Positions 8,036 to 15,952 of a stretch of DNA of 15,953 bases are shown here, piece by piece (position 1 is the stretch's first letter; each line of letters opens with the position of its first letter). Position numbers and translations under genes: made by a program. Source of the stretch: Bacteroidales bacterium (GTDB lineage Bacteria > Bacteroidota > Bacteroidia > Bacteroidales > Paludibacteraceae); assembly GCA_900766775.1 (NCBI GenBank), contig CAAFXN010000084.1:1-15953 (forward strand), in the 5' to 3' direction. Below the pieces are notes generated by a model. It was not told the origin of the DNA and made no database searches. It worked only from the letters and a program-made list of their open reading frames with translations.

Positions 8036-8208
8036 AATGTTTTTGTTTTAGTTATTTATTTAATGATTTTTTAGTTTTCAGAGTGGTTTTTAGGGGTGCT
8101 TCTCGTCTGCTTATCGTCCGCTTATCCTCTCGAAAGCGTCGGCTAACTTTTCCCGTTTTAATCTTTTAGCAATTTTAACAGACAAACAAACCTTCCCCAA
8201 TTAGCGCA
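8036..8208 (-). other. Long 5' leader of frdC
   Basis: With the frdC -7 box at 8209-8216, transcription would start near 8200 and leave about 165 nt untranslated. The leader is T/A-rich near the gene and contains an 11-bp direct repeat, TCGTCTGCTTA (8103-8113) followed by TCGTCCGCTTA (8114-8124). I recognise no riboswitch and see no open reading frame of note. Confidence 0.4.
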
Positions 8209-8240
8209 CAAAGGTACAAATTATTTTTGGGATATACAAG
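8209..8240 (-). promoter_or_regulatory. Promoter of frdCAB
   Basis: On the minus strand a -33 element containing TTG (8237-8239) is followed after 20 bp by TACCTTTG (8209-8216), a perfect match to the Bacteroidota -7 consensus TAnnTTTG. It points towards frdC. Confidence 0.8.
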
Positions 8241-8306
8241 TTTTTAGGGCGTTGTGAAGTTAAAATAGATTTTTTTGTTGATTTTTTAGCAAAAAAGAGT
8301 GCAGGA

Positions 8307-8338
8307 TTTGCATATATGGGAAAAAGTTTGTATCTTTG
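8307..8338 (+). promoter_or_regulatory. Promoter of porQ-cmk-ispH-pfkA
   Basis: TTTG (8307-8310), a 20-bp spacer and TATCTTTG (8331-8338) match the Bacteroidota consensus at both elements. The expected start near 8345 leaves a leader of only about 15 nt before the porQ start codon. It is divergent from the frd promoter, with about 65 bp between the two -33 boxes. Confidence 0.85.
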
Positions 8339-8359
8339 CGACTTAATTTGGATAAGTAG

Positions 8360-9457
8360 GTGAAAAAGGCACGTAACATATTGATTTTAGCATGTCTCTT
8401 GTGCGCGGGAAGTGCATGGGGACAGTATGTGGGCAGCGGCAGCAGCGTGTTCACGTTTTTGGATTTGCCAGTGTCGTCTCGACTGAATGCGTTGGGCGGC
8501 AGCAACGTCAGTATCCGCGACGGGGATGTGAGCATGGCGATGTGCAACCCTGCTCTGCTCGGCGATATGACCGACAAAGTGCTGCAACTGAACTACTCGT
8601 ACTACCTGCCCGGGACGATGTTCGGGAGCGTGCTATACGGGCATAACTTCGGTCGGTCGAAGATAGAGCGGGGCTATGGCGATATGCCTGACAAACCGAA
8701 TTATTTTGCGGTAGGTATCCATTATTTGGATTACGGGCATATGCAATATGCTGATAATGAGGGCAATCTAACGGGCGGTACATTTACGGCGAAGGACATT
8801 CTGGTGGATGTGATGTATGCACGGCAGTTGGGACCGCAGTTCAGCGTAGGCGTAACGTTGAAGCCGATTTACTCGATATACGAGTCGTATCACTCGTTTG
8901 CGTTGGGTGCAGATATGGGTGCGCATTTCCAGACGAAAGATTCGACTTTTCAGATGGGTTTGGTGCTGGCAAACATCGGTTGGCAGTTGAAGGGATTTTA
9001 CTCGGACGAGGGCGGCTCTAATCATGAGATGTTGCCGCTGAATCTGCAATTAGGCTTGAACTACCGCTTTGCGCATGCGCCCATCCGACTGTCGATGACT
9101 ATCCATAACCTGCAACGATGGAACTTAGGGTACGAGTTCACCAACCCCGGGTATAACTCCATGACGGGCGAGTTGGAGAGCGGGGATGTCAAGTGGTATG
9201 ATATGCTATTTAGGCATACGATATTCGCGATAGATATTGTGCCGAAGAGCGAGCGATTCTATCTGACACTGAGTTACAACCACCGCCGTCGGGCGGAGAT
9301 GAACCTGAGCGACCAGCGTTCGATGGCAGGGTTTGCTGTGGGCGCGGGGGTAAGGATATACAAGTTCCGATTGGGCTTCGCGATGTCGCAGATGACACGG
9401 AATAACTTCTCGTATCAGGTGGGGTTGAGTTTGGATATAAACAGCATGCTGAAATGA
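8360..9457 (+). CDS. porQ: Type IX secretion system protein PorQ
   Basis: The 365-aa outer-membrane beta-barrel-type protein belongs to the T9SS. PorQ works with PorV, PorU and PorZ in the attachment complex that anchors secreted cargo on the cell surface. Residues 1-21 form a signal peptide (KK, a hydrophobic core, then SAWG before QYVG). The segment FLDLPVSSRLNALGGSNVSI (33-52), followed by NPALL, is characteristic of the family. The rest is rich in alternating aromatic and polar strands with repeated LxLNYRF/LTLSYNH-type motifs, as in a FadL-like barrel. The start is GTG at 8360, directly in front of the signal peptide and about 15 nt after the predicted transcription start. The stop overlaps the cmk start (ATGA), so the two are coupled. 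Confidence 0.88.
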   Translation: MKKARNILILACLLCAGSAWGQYVGSGSSVFTFLDLPVSSRLNALGGSNVSIRDGDVSMAMCNPALLGDMTDKVLQLNYSYYLPGTMFGSVLYGHNFGRSKIERGYGDMPDKPNYFAVGIHYLDYGHMQYADNEGNLTGGTFTAKDILVDVMYARQLGPQFSVGVTLKPIYSIYESYHSFALGADMGAHFQTKDSTFQMGLVLANIGWQLKGFYSDEGGSNHEMLPLNLQLGLNYRFAHAPIRLSMTIHNLQRWNLGYEFTNPGYNSMTGELESGDVKWYDMLFRHTIFAIDIVPKSERFYLTLSYNHRRRAEMNLSDQRSMAGFAVGAGVRIYKFRLGFAMSQMTRNNFSYQVGLSLDINSMLK

Positions 9458-10152
9458 AAAAGATAATTGTTGCTATTGACGGATATTCGTCCTGCGGGAA
9501 GTCAACCATTGCGAAGGCGCTGGCGAAGTATGCGGGGTATATGTATGTGGATACGGGGGCGATGTATCGGGCAGTGGCGTTGTATATGTTGCGGCATGGG
9601 ATAACGGAGGAGGCGGCTATCGTTGCGGCATTAGAGGATGTGCAAGTGGGGTTTGCTTTGCAGGCGGATGGTACGCAGCATACTACCCTCAACGGCGAGG
9701 ATATAGAGGGGCAGATTAGGACACTGGAGGTAGGCAACAGGGCTTCGCAAGTGTCTCAGATAAAAGAGGTTAGAGCGTTTCTTGTTCGTCAGCAGCAGGC
9801 GATGGGTGAGGCGAAAGGGATTGTGATGGACGGGCGCGACATAGGGACGGTGGTCTTCCCGCAGGCGGATTTGAAACTCTTCCTCACGGCTCGCCCCGAG
9901 GTACGTGCGCAGAGGAGATATGATGAGTTGGTCGGGAAGGGGGAGCACCCTAATTACGAGGAAGTGCTGCGCGATGTGAACGACCGCGATTACCGAGATA
10001 CACACCGTGCGGAGAGCCCGCTTCGGCAGGCAGAGGATGCCGTGGTGGTGGACAACAGCGATATGACACGAGAGGAGCAGATGGCGCATATCTACGGGTT
10101 GTTTGACAAGGTTCTTTCCTCCGTCCGCGACACGTCGGGACGTCCCCAGTGA
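9454..10152 (+). CDS. cmk: (d)CMP kinase
   Basis: The 232-aa cytosolic enzyme phosphorylates CMP and dCMP with ATP. The P-loop GYSSCGKST lies at 10-18 and DTGAMYRA at 33-40. DGRDIGT (126-132) and the lid NDRDYRDTHRAESPL (176-190) contain the conserved Arg/Asp residues that bind CMP. Length is normal. The start codon overlaps the porQ stop by 4 nt. Its stop lies 7 nt before ispH, placing it inside a compact four-gene operon. Confidence 0.95.
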   Translation: MKKIIVAIDGYSSCGKSTIAKALAKYAGYMYVDTGAMYRAVALYMLRHGITEEAAIVAALEDVQVGFALQADGTQHTTLNGEDIEGQIRTLEVGNRASQVSQIKEVRAFLVRQQQAMGEAKGIVMDGRDIGTVVFPQADLKLFLTARPEVRAQRRYDELVGKGEHPNYEEVLRDVNDRDYRDTHRAESPLRQAEDAVVVDNSDMTREEQMAHIYGLFDKVLSSVRDTSGRPQ

Positions 10153-10159
10153 ACTGAGT

Positions 10160-11029
10160 ATGCAAGTAACGATTGATAGTGGTAGCGGGTTTTGCTTTGG
10201 GGTTACGAGTGCTATCCGCAAGGCAGAAGAGGAGTTGCAGAAGGGAGTGCTGTACTGTCTCGGCGACATTGTTCACAACGGGCAGGAGGTAGAGCGGTTA
10301 GCGGCTCTGGGGCTAGAGACCATAGACTACGATGACCTCCGTACTCTGCACAACGCGCGGGTACTGCTGCGGGCACACGGGGAGCCGCCGAGCACCTATC
10401 ATATCGCCCAACAGAATGATATTCAGATTATTGACGCGAGTTGCCCTGTGGTGCTGCGCTTGCAGAAGAAGATACGCGATACCTATCGGCATATCCGCGA
10501 GACGGGGAGCCCAGCGCAGATAGTGATTTTCGGGCAACGAGGGCATGCGGAGGTGATTGGTTTGGAAGGGCAGACGAACAACACCGCGATAGTGATTGAA
10601 CGAACCGAGGAGGCAGAGAAGATTGATTTTCAACGGGATATATACCTTTTCTCGCAAACAACCAAGTCGGTAGAGGGCTTTCATGCGTTGGTGGAGTATA
10701 TCCAAAAGCGATGTGGCGAGGGCGTGGTGTTTGAGTGGTATGACACGATATGTCGGAATGTAGCCAACCGCGTGGAGAAGTTGAAAGCGTTTGCCCGCGA
10801 ACAGGATATGGTGATTTTTGTGGGCGGGAAAAAGTCCTCAAACGCCAAAGTGTTGTTCCAACATTGCCAAGAAGCCAATCCTCGCACGGTTTTTGTGAGT
10901 AGCGAAGAGGAATTGACGGAGGATATCTTGGCAGCCTGCCGCGGAGCAGAGAAAGTGGGGATTTGCGGCGCGACTTCTACTCCGCTGTGGTTGATGGAGA
11001 AATGCAGAGAGAAACTATTAAACCTATAA
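10160..11029 (+). CDS. ispH: 4-hydroxy-3-methylbut-2-enyl diphosphate reductase
   Basis: IspH (LytB) catalyses the last step of the MEP pathway, giving isopentenyl and dimethylallyl diphosphate with a [4Fe-4S] cluster. I chose ATG 10160, which gives 289 aa and the standard N-terminus with the first cluster cysteine in SGFCFGV (Cys12). An upstream in-frame ATG at 10103 would add 19 unrelated residues lying inside cmk. The other cluster ligands are Cys95 (DASCP) and Cys198 (DTICRN). Substrate residues are His39 (DIVHN), His119 and Glu121 (GHAEVIG), and the SSN triad (226-228). It ends 6 nt before pfkA. Confidence 0.94.
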   Translation: MQVTIDSGSGFCFGVTSAIRKAEEELQKGVLYCLGDIVHNGQEVERLAALGLETIDYDDLRTLHNARVLLRAHGEPPSTYHIAQQNDIQIIDASCPVVLRLQKKIRDTYRHIRETGSPAQIVIFGQRGHAEVIGLEGQTNNTAIVIERTEEAEKIDFQRDIYLFSQTTKSVEGFHALVEYIQKRCGEGVVFEWYDTICRNVANRVEKLKAFAREQDMVIFVGGKKSSNAKVLFQHCQEANPRTVFVSSEEELTEDILAACRGAEKVGICGATSTPLWLMEKCREKLLNL

Positions 11030-11035
11030 ATAACA

Positions 11036-12019
11036 ATGGAATATAAAATCAATTGTATCGGTGTCTTCACCTCGGGAGGCGATGCACCGGGAATGAATGC
11101 CGCTATCCGTGCGGTAACGCGGGCGGCGATTAGCAACGGGATAAAAGTGAAAGCCATCTACCGTGGCTACAAGGGGCTGATAGATGATGACATCCGAGAG
11201 TTTACCACGCAAGACGTGAGCGGCATTGTGCAACGCGGGGGTACGATTATCAAGTCTGCCCGCTGCATGGAGTTCAAGACTCCTGAAGGACGCAAGCAAG
11301 CCTATGAGAATATGGTGAAAGAGGGCATTGACGCGCTGGTAGCCATCGGCGGAGACGGCACTTTCACCGGCGCAAGACTCTTCGCGCAAGAATACAACAT
11401 CCCCATCATCGGCATCCCGGGAACGATCGACAATGACCTCTGGGGCACGGACGCAACTATCGGCTACGACACTGCACTGAATACGATTATGCACTGCGTG
11501 GATATGTTGCGCGATACGGCGACGAGCCACGAGCGTGTCTTCCTCGTAGAGGTGATGGGACGCGATGCAGGCTTCCTGACACTGAATGCCGCCATTGCTG
11601 CCGGCGCAGAGGCAGCGATTATCCCCGAGCGCGCCACTATCTTGGAGCAGATTGAGGAGGCAATAGGTCAAGGCAGACGCAAAAGCAAAAACTCGAGTAT
11701 CGTACTCGTGCAAGAGCATGCCATCGAGGGCGGCGCACAAGCCGTAGCGAAGATGATGGAGGAGGCACATCCTGAGTACAGCACCCGAGTAACCATCCTC
11801 GGACACCTCCAGCGAGGAGGCTCACCTACTGCCAACGACCGTATCCTCGCCTCGCGCATGGGTATCGCGGCTATTCAAGCCCTGCTGGAAGAGCAGCGCA
11901 ATGTGATGATAGGCATACAGAACGATGAGATTGTGTACGTGCCGCTGACGAAAGCCATACACGAGAAGAAGGACATCAAGGCGGACAAGTGGGCGGCTAT
12001 GCAGATTTTGAGCATTTGA
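11036..12019 (+). CDS. pfkA: ATP-dependent 6-phosphofructokinase
   Basis: The 327-aa cytosolic enzyme converts fructose-6-P to fructose-1,6-bisP. FTSGGDAPGMNAAIR (11-25) is the ATP-binding start. GGDGT (105-109) has Gly, not Asp, at the diagnostic position, and PGTIDND (128-134) has Gly where PPi-dependent enzymes have Lys; both point to ATP as donor. The catalytic base is Asp132. MGRDAG (174-179) and GHLQRGGSP complete the sugar-phosphate site. It is the last gene of the porQ operon. Its final 23 nt overlap the 3' end of the convergent UPF0104 gene, leaving no space for a terminator. Confidence 0.95.
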   Translation: MEYKINCIGVFTSGGDAPGMNAAIRAVTRAAISNGIKVKAIYRGYKGLIDDDIREFTTQDVSGIVQRGGTIIKSARCMEFKTPEGRKQAYENMVKEGIDALVAIGGDGTFTGARLFAQEYNIPIIGIPGTIDNDLWGTDATIGYDTALNTIMHCVDMLRDTATSHERVFLVEVMGRDAGFLTLNAAIAAGAEAAIIPERATILEQIEEAIGQGRRKSKNSSIVLVQEHAIEGGAQAVAKMMEEAHPEYSTRVTILGHLQRGGSPTANDRILASRMGIAAIQALLEEQRNVMIGIQNDEIVYVPLTKAIHEKKDIKADKWAAMQILSI

Positions 12020-12926
12020 TACCCACGGCGCCGAAAAGTACCGGCAGAAGGGTGTTGATGAACCAAAGGCAGGTGGTAGCCATGATGATATTGGCTTGCA
12101 CATCGTGCATGTATTGACCGAAGACGAGTACCGCCCACGCGCCGCGAATGCCAATATCGGCGGCGGGCATGTTGGGGGTGACGGTTACGAAGAGGTAGTA
12201 AAGCGGGATGCTGACGAGAGCTACCATAAGGGGAAGCGATACCCCGCAAGCGTAGAGAATCAGCCATAGTTGAAGGCTGAAACAGATATAACGCAATAGC
12301 GATTGTAGCAGGATAATGCCACAGTCGCTATATTTTATGCCGTAGCGTTTTCCGATGACGGGAGCCAGTGCCAAGAGGAGAAGGAGTAAGCCCAAGAGCA
12401 GTATTGTCAGCCATAGATACGTCCGACTGTTCCCCGTGAAGAGGGCTTGATAATTGGTGAAAGAGAGGGCAAAAGCGGGCATTCCGAGCATTAGGATGAC
12501 GGCAGTCAGGGCAATGCTGCCCACTGCCGCCATCGTTATGGCAGGGAGGTAGTGGTTTTTGTCCTTCAACAGGAGTACACGGGAAGGGTAATCGCCTATG
12601 CGATAAGGGGTTACGAAGGCTCCCGCCATGCCGTAGCAGACCTGGCGGAAGGCATTGCGGAGGGTTAGCGGCTCAATGGTTTTGAGGAGCGTTTGCCACT
12701 TCCAAGCCTCGAGCAAAAGGTTCAAAGGCATCAAAAGAAAGCAAGCAGCCATCGCGAGGAAGTGGGGGGCAGAGGTTTGGCGAAAGAGGCGCAAGAGGTC
12801 GGGATAATGGTCGAAAGTGCAGAGCGTGTATATCAAAAAAGCATAGGCGGCAAGCGCAATCGCCCACTGCAAGGCTTTTTTGAGGACGGTTGTCCATCGG
12901 TTGGGGTTCTTCGGGCTCTCGGTCAT
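11997..12926 (-). CDS. Flippase-like UPF0104 / LPG synthase TM-domain protein
   Basis: The 309-aa polytopic membrane protein has about eight hydrophobic segments (near 17-37, 54-74, 95-108, 127-150, 169-190, 204-227, 232-251 and 278-302). It carries the family hallmark GAFVTPYRIGDYPSR (102-116), corresponding to the G-x-x-x-P-x-R-x-G-E/D-x-x-x-R motif of the MprF-type flippase domain. There is no synthase domain, so it is the stand-alone transporter-like form; the lipid substrate is unknown. The start ATG is 22 nt downstream (in gene orientation) of an 11-bp tandem repeat. The stop lies inside the end of pfkA. No TAnnTTTG box is visible just upstream, so it may depend on the DUF2147 transcript or on an atypical promoter. 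Confidence 0.85.
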   Translation of the reverse strand: MTESPKNPNRWTTVLKKALQWAIALAAYAFLIYTLCTFDHYPDLLRLFRQTSAPHFLAMAACFLLMPLNLLLEAWKWQTLLKTIEPLTLRNAFRQVCYGMAGAFVTPYRIGDYPSRVLLLKDKNHYLPAITMAAVGSIALTAVILMLGMPAFALSFTNYQALFTGNSRTYLWLTILLLGLLLLLLALAPVIGKRYGIKYSDCGIILLQSLLRYICFSLQLWLILYACGVSLPLMVALVSIPLYYLFVTVTPNMPAADIGIRGAWAVLVFGQYMHDVQANIIMATTCLWFINTLLPVLFGAVGIKCSKSA

Positions 12927-12947
12927 CTCTCGGTAGAGGTAGGTTTA

Positions 12948-13002
12948 TTGTACGGGAATTGTACGGGAATAGCACGGGAATTGTACGGGAATTGTACGGG
13001 AA
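12948..13002. repeat. Five-copy 11-bp tandem repeat upstream of the flippase gene
   Basis: The unit TTGTACGGGAA is repeated head to tail at 12948, 12959, 12970, 12981 and 12992. Only the third copy differs (TAGCACGGGAA). The array lies 22-76 bp upstream of the flippase start codon, in the only space available for its promoter. Near-perfect copies suggest recent expansion by slippage or active conservation. Confidence 0.95.
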
Positions 13003-13062
13003 AGACAGCATAAGGACCTTAGCCAATCGCGTGAAAGAACGGTACCATCCCGAGGCGAGTCA

Positions 13063-13500
13063 TTACTTCACGCGCAGCCATGTCTGATTTCTGCCAAGAA
13101 AGCCGCGTTTGTCGAGGCTGCCACGGAGCACCAAGTTGCCTTTCTCGAGGTAAATCTTTCCGTAATAGAACTTGCCATTGTCGGGGTCGAGGACCTTGCC
13201 GCCTTTCAGGCAACCGTCTTCCTCGTGCATGCCACGGATGATGACCATGCCCACCACGGGCTTGTTGTGGTCTTCTCCCTCGCATGCCACACAAAGCGCC
13301 TCATGCCCTTGGGTATCGACCAGAAGTTCAATGATTTTGCCGTAATACAAGCCATCGGAGCCTTTGTAGATATTGACAATAGACTGAGGCTCGCCGGACT
13401 TGTCGTCAATGGTTTTCCAGTTGCCGAGGATTTGATTTACCTGCGCCGTGGCTGAGAGACAGAGGGCGAAGGAAAGAAAGATAAAGAATCGTTTTTTCAT
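13063..13500 (-). CDS. Secreted DUF2147 protein
   Basis: The 145-aa protein starts with a signal peptide (residues 1-20, cleavage likely after SATA or TAQ) and is otherwise one DUF2147 domain. It shows the domain order ILGNW (24-28), the Tyr/Gly-rich YYGKIIEL, Cys70-x-x-Cys73 followed by Gly, GGKVLDPDNGKFYYGK (100-115), LVLRG (123-127) and the closing LGRNQTW. It is probably periplasmic. The domain's function is unknown in general. Its promoter (13524-13554) is divergent from and interleaved with that of rdgB. The flippase gene lies 136 bp downstream on the same strand. Confidence 0.9.
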   Translation of the reverse strand: MKKRFFIFLSFALCLSATAQVNQILGNWKTIDDKSGEPQSIVNIYKGSDGLYYGKIIELLVDTQGHEALCVACEGEDHNKPVVGMVIIRGMHEEDGCLKGGKVLDPDNGKFYYGKIYLEKGNLVLRGSLDKRGFLGRNQTWLRVK

Positions 13501-13523
13501 ACCTAATAGTTAATTTTCGGGTG

Positions 13524-13554
13524 CAAAGTTACAGATTTTCTTGCATATATCAAA
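13524..13554 (-). promoter_or_regulatory. Promoter of the DUF2147 gene
   Basis: On the minus strand, TTTG (13551-13554), a 19-bp spacer and TAACTTTG (13524-13531) match both Bacteroidota promoter elements. The -7 box is 24 nt from the start codon. Confidence 0.8.
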
Positions 13555-13571
13555 ATTTTTGCGTAACTTTG
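13541..13571 (+). promoter_or_regulatory. Promoter of rdgB and the porZ-like gene
   Basis: TTG (13541-13543), a 20-bp spacer and TAACTTTG (13564-13571) fit the Bacteroidota consensus. Its -33 box lies inside the spacer of the opposite promoter, so the two polymerases would compete for the same DNA. The leader before rdgB is about 50 nt. Confidence 0.8.
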
Positions 13572-13629
13572 CGCGCTAAATGGCGCAAGAAAGTACATTC
13601 TTACGAATTATCCGTAAATATAGAACAAC

Positions 13630-14271
13630 ATGCGATTGGTTTTTGCAAGCAATAATGCTCACAAGTTGGAAGAAGTGCGTGCTATCTTGGGGGGCGAAGC
13701 GGAGGTGTTGAGCCTTCGGGATGTGGGATTCGCGCAAGAGATAGATGAGACGGGCGAGACGCTGGAGGAAAACTCGTTGCTGAAAGCGCAAACGGTGTGG
13801 AAACATCTGTTTGAGCAGGTAGAGATGGGCAAGGCGCCGGCAGTGGACGGGGTTTTTGCAGACGATACAGGCTTGGAGATAGAGGCCTTAGGCGGCAAAC
13901 CCGGCGTGCATACGGCGCGATGGGCTGCTGATGAGGGGTTCGCCTTAGAAGGCGAGGGTTGTACAAGCGGGAATAACCGCCGGTTGGCATTGAAATCATT
14001 GGCGGGGAAGAATAATCGTAGGGCGCAATTCCGTACGGTTGTTACCTATATCCAAGCGACTGGTTTCATGCAACAGGTAGAGGGAATAGTGCAAGGGCAT
14101 ATCGCCTTGGAAGAGAAAGGAGGAGGCGGCTTTGGCTACGACCCGATATTTGTGCCCGAGGGGTACGAGAAGACCTTTGCCGAACTACCGAGCGAAGTAA
14201 AAAACGGCATTAGCCACCGAGCGCACGCGATGGAGGGATTGAAGAACATTTTACTTTCTGAACGAAAATAA
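13630..14271 (+). CDS. rdgB: XTP/dITP diphosphohydrolase (non-canonical purine NTP pyrophosphatase)
   Basis: The 213-aa cytosolic Ham1/RdgB enzyme hydrolyses dITP, ITP and XTP to monophosphates and keeps deaminated purines out of DNA. Visible motifs are ASNNAHKLEEV (6-16), TLEENSLLKA (44-53), FADDTGLE (77-84, with Asp79 as the family's general base), PGVHTARW (91-98), GGGFGYDPIF (165-174) and SHRAHA (195-200). Length is slightly above the roughly 195-200 aa norm, with a longer central loop around 100-115. It shares its promoter region with the divergent DUF2147 gene. It is followed after a single base by the porZ-like gene, so the two are probably co-transcribed. Confidence 0.94.
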   Translation: MRLVFASNNAHKLEEVRAILGGEAEVLSLRDVGFAQEIDETGETLEENSLLKAQTVWKHLFEQVEMGKAPAVDGVFADDTGLEIEALGGKPGVHTARWAADEGFALEGEGCTSGNNRRLALKSLAGKNNRRAQFRTVVTYIQATGFMQQVEGIVQGHIALEEKGGGGFGYDPIFVPEGYEKTFAELPSEVKNGISHRAHAMEGLKNILLSERK

Positions 14272-14272
14272 T

Positions 14273-15952
14273 ATGAAAATGAGATACAAACTTATTGTTA
14301 GTCTTAGCGTCTTTTTGGGGACATTCTGCGCTGTCAAAGCAGCCACATGGGAGACTATGTTTGCCTATAATGCCGTTACACAGATAGCCGTTGCGCAAGA
14401 CAAAGTGTATGCACTGTCCGGCAACACTATCTTCTCCGTGAACAAGCAATCGGAGCAAATAGAGATATATAATTCTGCCAATGGGCTGCATGGGAACAGT
14501 ATCGGTTGTGTCTACTATGATGTAGAAACCGACATACTGGTGTTAGGATATACCAACGGAAAGATTGATTTGCTGAGCAATGGCGTTATTGAGTATGTAT
14601 CCGGATTGTATATCAAGGATATGACCGCCAACAAAAACATCAACAACATCACAGTGAATGGTGGTAGAGCATATCTATCCATGGATTTTGGTATCGTAAC
14701 CTTTAACCTCAAAAAACACGAGTTGGTAGATACCTACTACATCGGAGAAGGCTCTAGCGAAGTAAAGGTAAACGATATCTTATTTATCGGTGATAGTATC
14801 TATGCTTTTAGTGAGTCGCTGGTTTATAAAGCCTGTGTGAAGGATAACATCGTGGACTATCGTTTTTGGTCAACAGAGCCTATCGGAAGGATTTCACCAG
14901 ATACCAACAAGGGCAAAGTTGTATCTGACAATAACGGCGAGATATGGAAAGCCGGTGGCGAGAGCGGTATTGTCCGCGTAACGCCAACAGGCGAGACGAT
15001 AAACTACAAACCAGACGGACCGTTAGTGAATACGCCATATAGCATGACCGTTGCAAACGGCAGGTTGTATGTTGTTCCCGGCGGGCGATGGGCAACGCAA
15101 TACTCCAATCCCGGTTGCGTCATGGTGTTTGACGGGTCAACCTGGCACAACATCTCTCAAGGCACTATTAAGGCTGCAACTAATGGCAATCCTGCTTTGG
15201 ATTTTATGGATGTAGCAGTGGACCCCTTTGACGCAGAGCACTTTTTTGTTACCGCATACGGTGGAGGCGTGTATGAGTTTCAGAACTATCAAGTGGTACA
15301 ACAGTATCAGCCTTCGAATAGCACACTGGTATCTGCCGTTCCCAATAATCCTAAAAGTTACACACGTTGCTCAAGCGGAACCTTCGACAAAGATGGTAAC
15401 TATTGGTGCTGCAATATGGGAGATATTGTATTACATCGTTTAGATAAATCCCACCAATGGAATGGTGTTAACATCATATCTGAAGGAAATATTTTCCCCG
15501 TGTATACTGCGGGAGGACTTTTGTTAGATAAACGTAACGAACAACATAAATGGATTCCATACGCTCGCTATAATCCAGGACTTATACTTATTGATGATAA
15601 AGGGACTTTGGATGAGACAGATGACAGAGTGATGTTCCGAAGTCTCTGGACAACTACCAAAGGGCAAAGTATTAGCCCCATATCCATTTATATTGCCAAA
15701 CAAGATGCTAAGAACAATATCTGGTTAGGGACGTCTTCCGGCATTGTAATTATCCCAGCAGAGGTAGATTTTTTCACCTCTGATGTTTGCAAACAGTTAG
15801 AGATTGTAGAAGAAAACGGAGAAAATCCGTTCCAGACATTGGATGTACAGGCTATTGAGTTCGATGACAAAGGTCAAATATGGATAGGTACTAATACTGT
15901 GGGGGTATATGGAGCGTATCGGCACAGAAATGTTATTCAAGTTGATATGTGA
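14273..15952 (+). CDS. porZ: PorZ-like T9SS beta-propeller protein, 3' end frameshifted or cut by the window
   Basis: The 559-aa frame begins with a signal peptide (1-23, ending VKA before ATWE). It continues with the PorZ N-terminus: WETMFAYNAVTQIAV, KVYALSGNTIFSV, INNITV, AYLSMDFGIVTFNL. Repeated blades follow, for example NNIWLGTSSGIV and GQIWIGTNTVGVY, as in two-component-regulator propellers. PorZ is the surface T9SS component that supplies anionic LPS to the PorU sortase. Known PorZ proteins are several hundred residues longer, with a further propeller and a C-terminal sorting domain. The stop at 15950-15952 seems premature: after GVYG the frame reads unrelated residues, while the +1 frame (15918-15953) reads IGTEMLFKLICE, resembling the expected continuation. 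The gene therefore probably runs beyond the window. Confidence 0.82.
   Translation: MKMRYKLIVSLSVFLGTFCAVKAATWETMFAYNAVTQIAVAQDKVYALSGNTIFSVNKQSEQIEIYNSANGLHGNSIGCVYYDVETDILVLGYTNGKIDLLSNGVIEYVSGLYIKDMTANKNINNITVNGGRAYLSMDFGIVTFNLKKHELVDTYYIGEGSSEVKVNDILFIGDSIYAFSESLVYKACVKDNIVDYRFWSTEPIGRISPDTNKGKVVSDNNGEIWKAGGESGIVRVTPTGETINYKPDGPLVNTPYSMTVANGRLYVVPGGRWATQYSNPGCVMVFDGSTWHNISQGTIKAATNGNPALDFMDVAVDPFDAEHFFVTAYGGGVYEFQNYQVVQQYQPSNSTLVSAVPNNPKSYTRCSSGTFDKDGNYWCCNMGDIVLHRLDKSHQWNGVNIISEGNIFPVYTAGGLLLDKRNEQHKWIPYARYNPGLILIDDKGTLDETDDRVMFRSLWTTTKGQSISPISIYIAKQDAKNNIWLGTSSGIVIIPAEVDFFTSDVCKQLEIVEENGENPFQTLDVQAIEFDDKGQIWIGTNTVGVYGAYRHRNVIQVDM

Noticed and set aside
10103..10159. Upstream in-frame ATG as the ispH start
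   Set aside because: It would add 19 residues unlike any IspH N-terminus and overlap cmk by 50 nt. The ATG at 10160 gives the standard start.
12948..13002. Tandem array considered as a CRISPR
   Set aside because: The units are 11 bp and directly abutting with no spacers, and there are no cas genes in the window.
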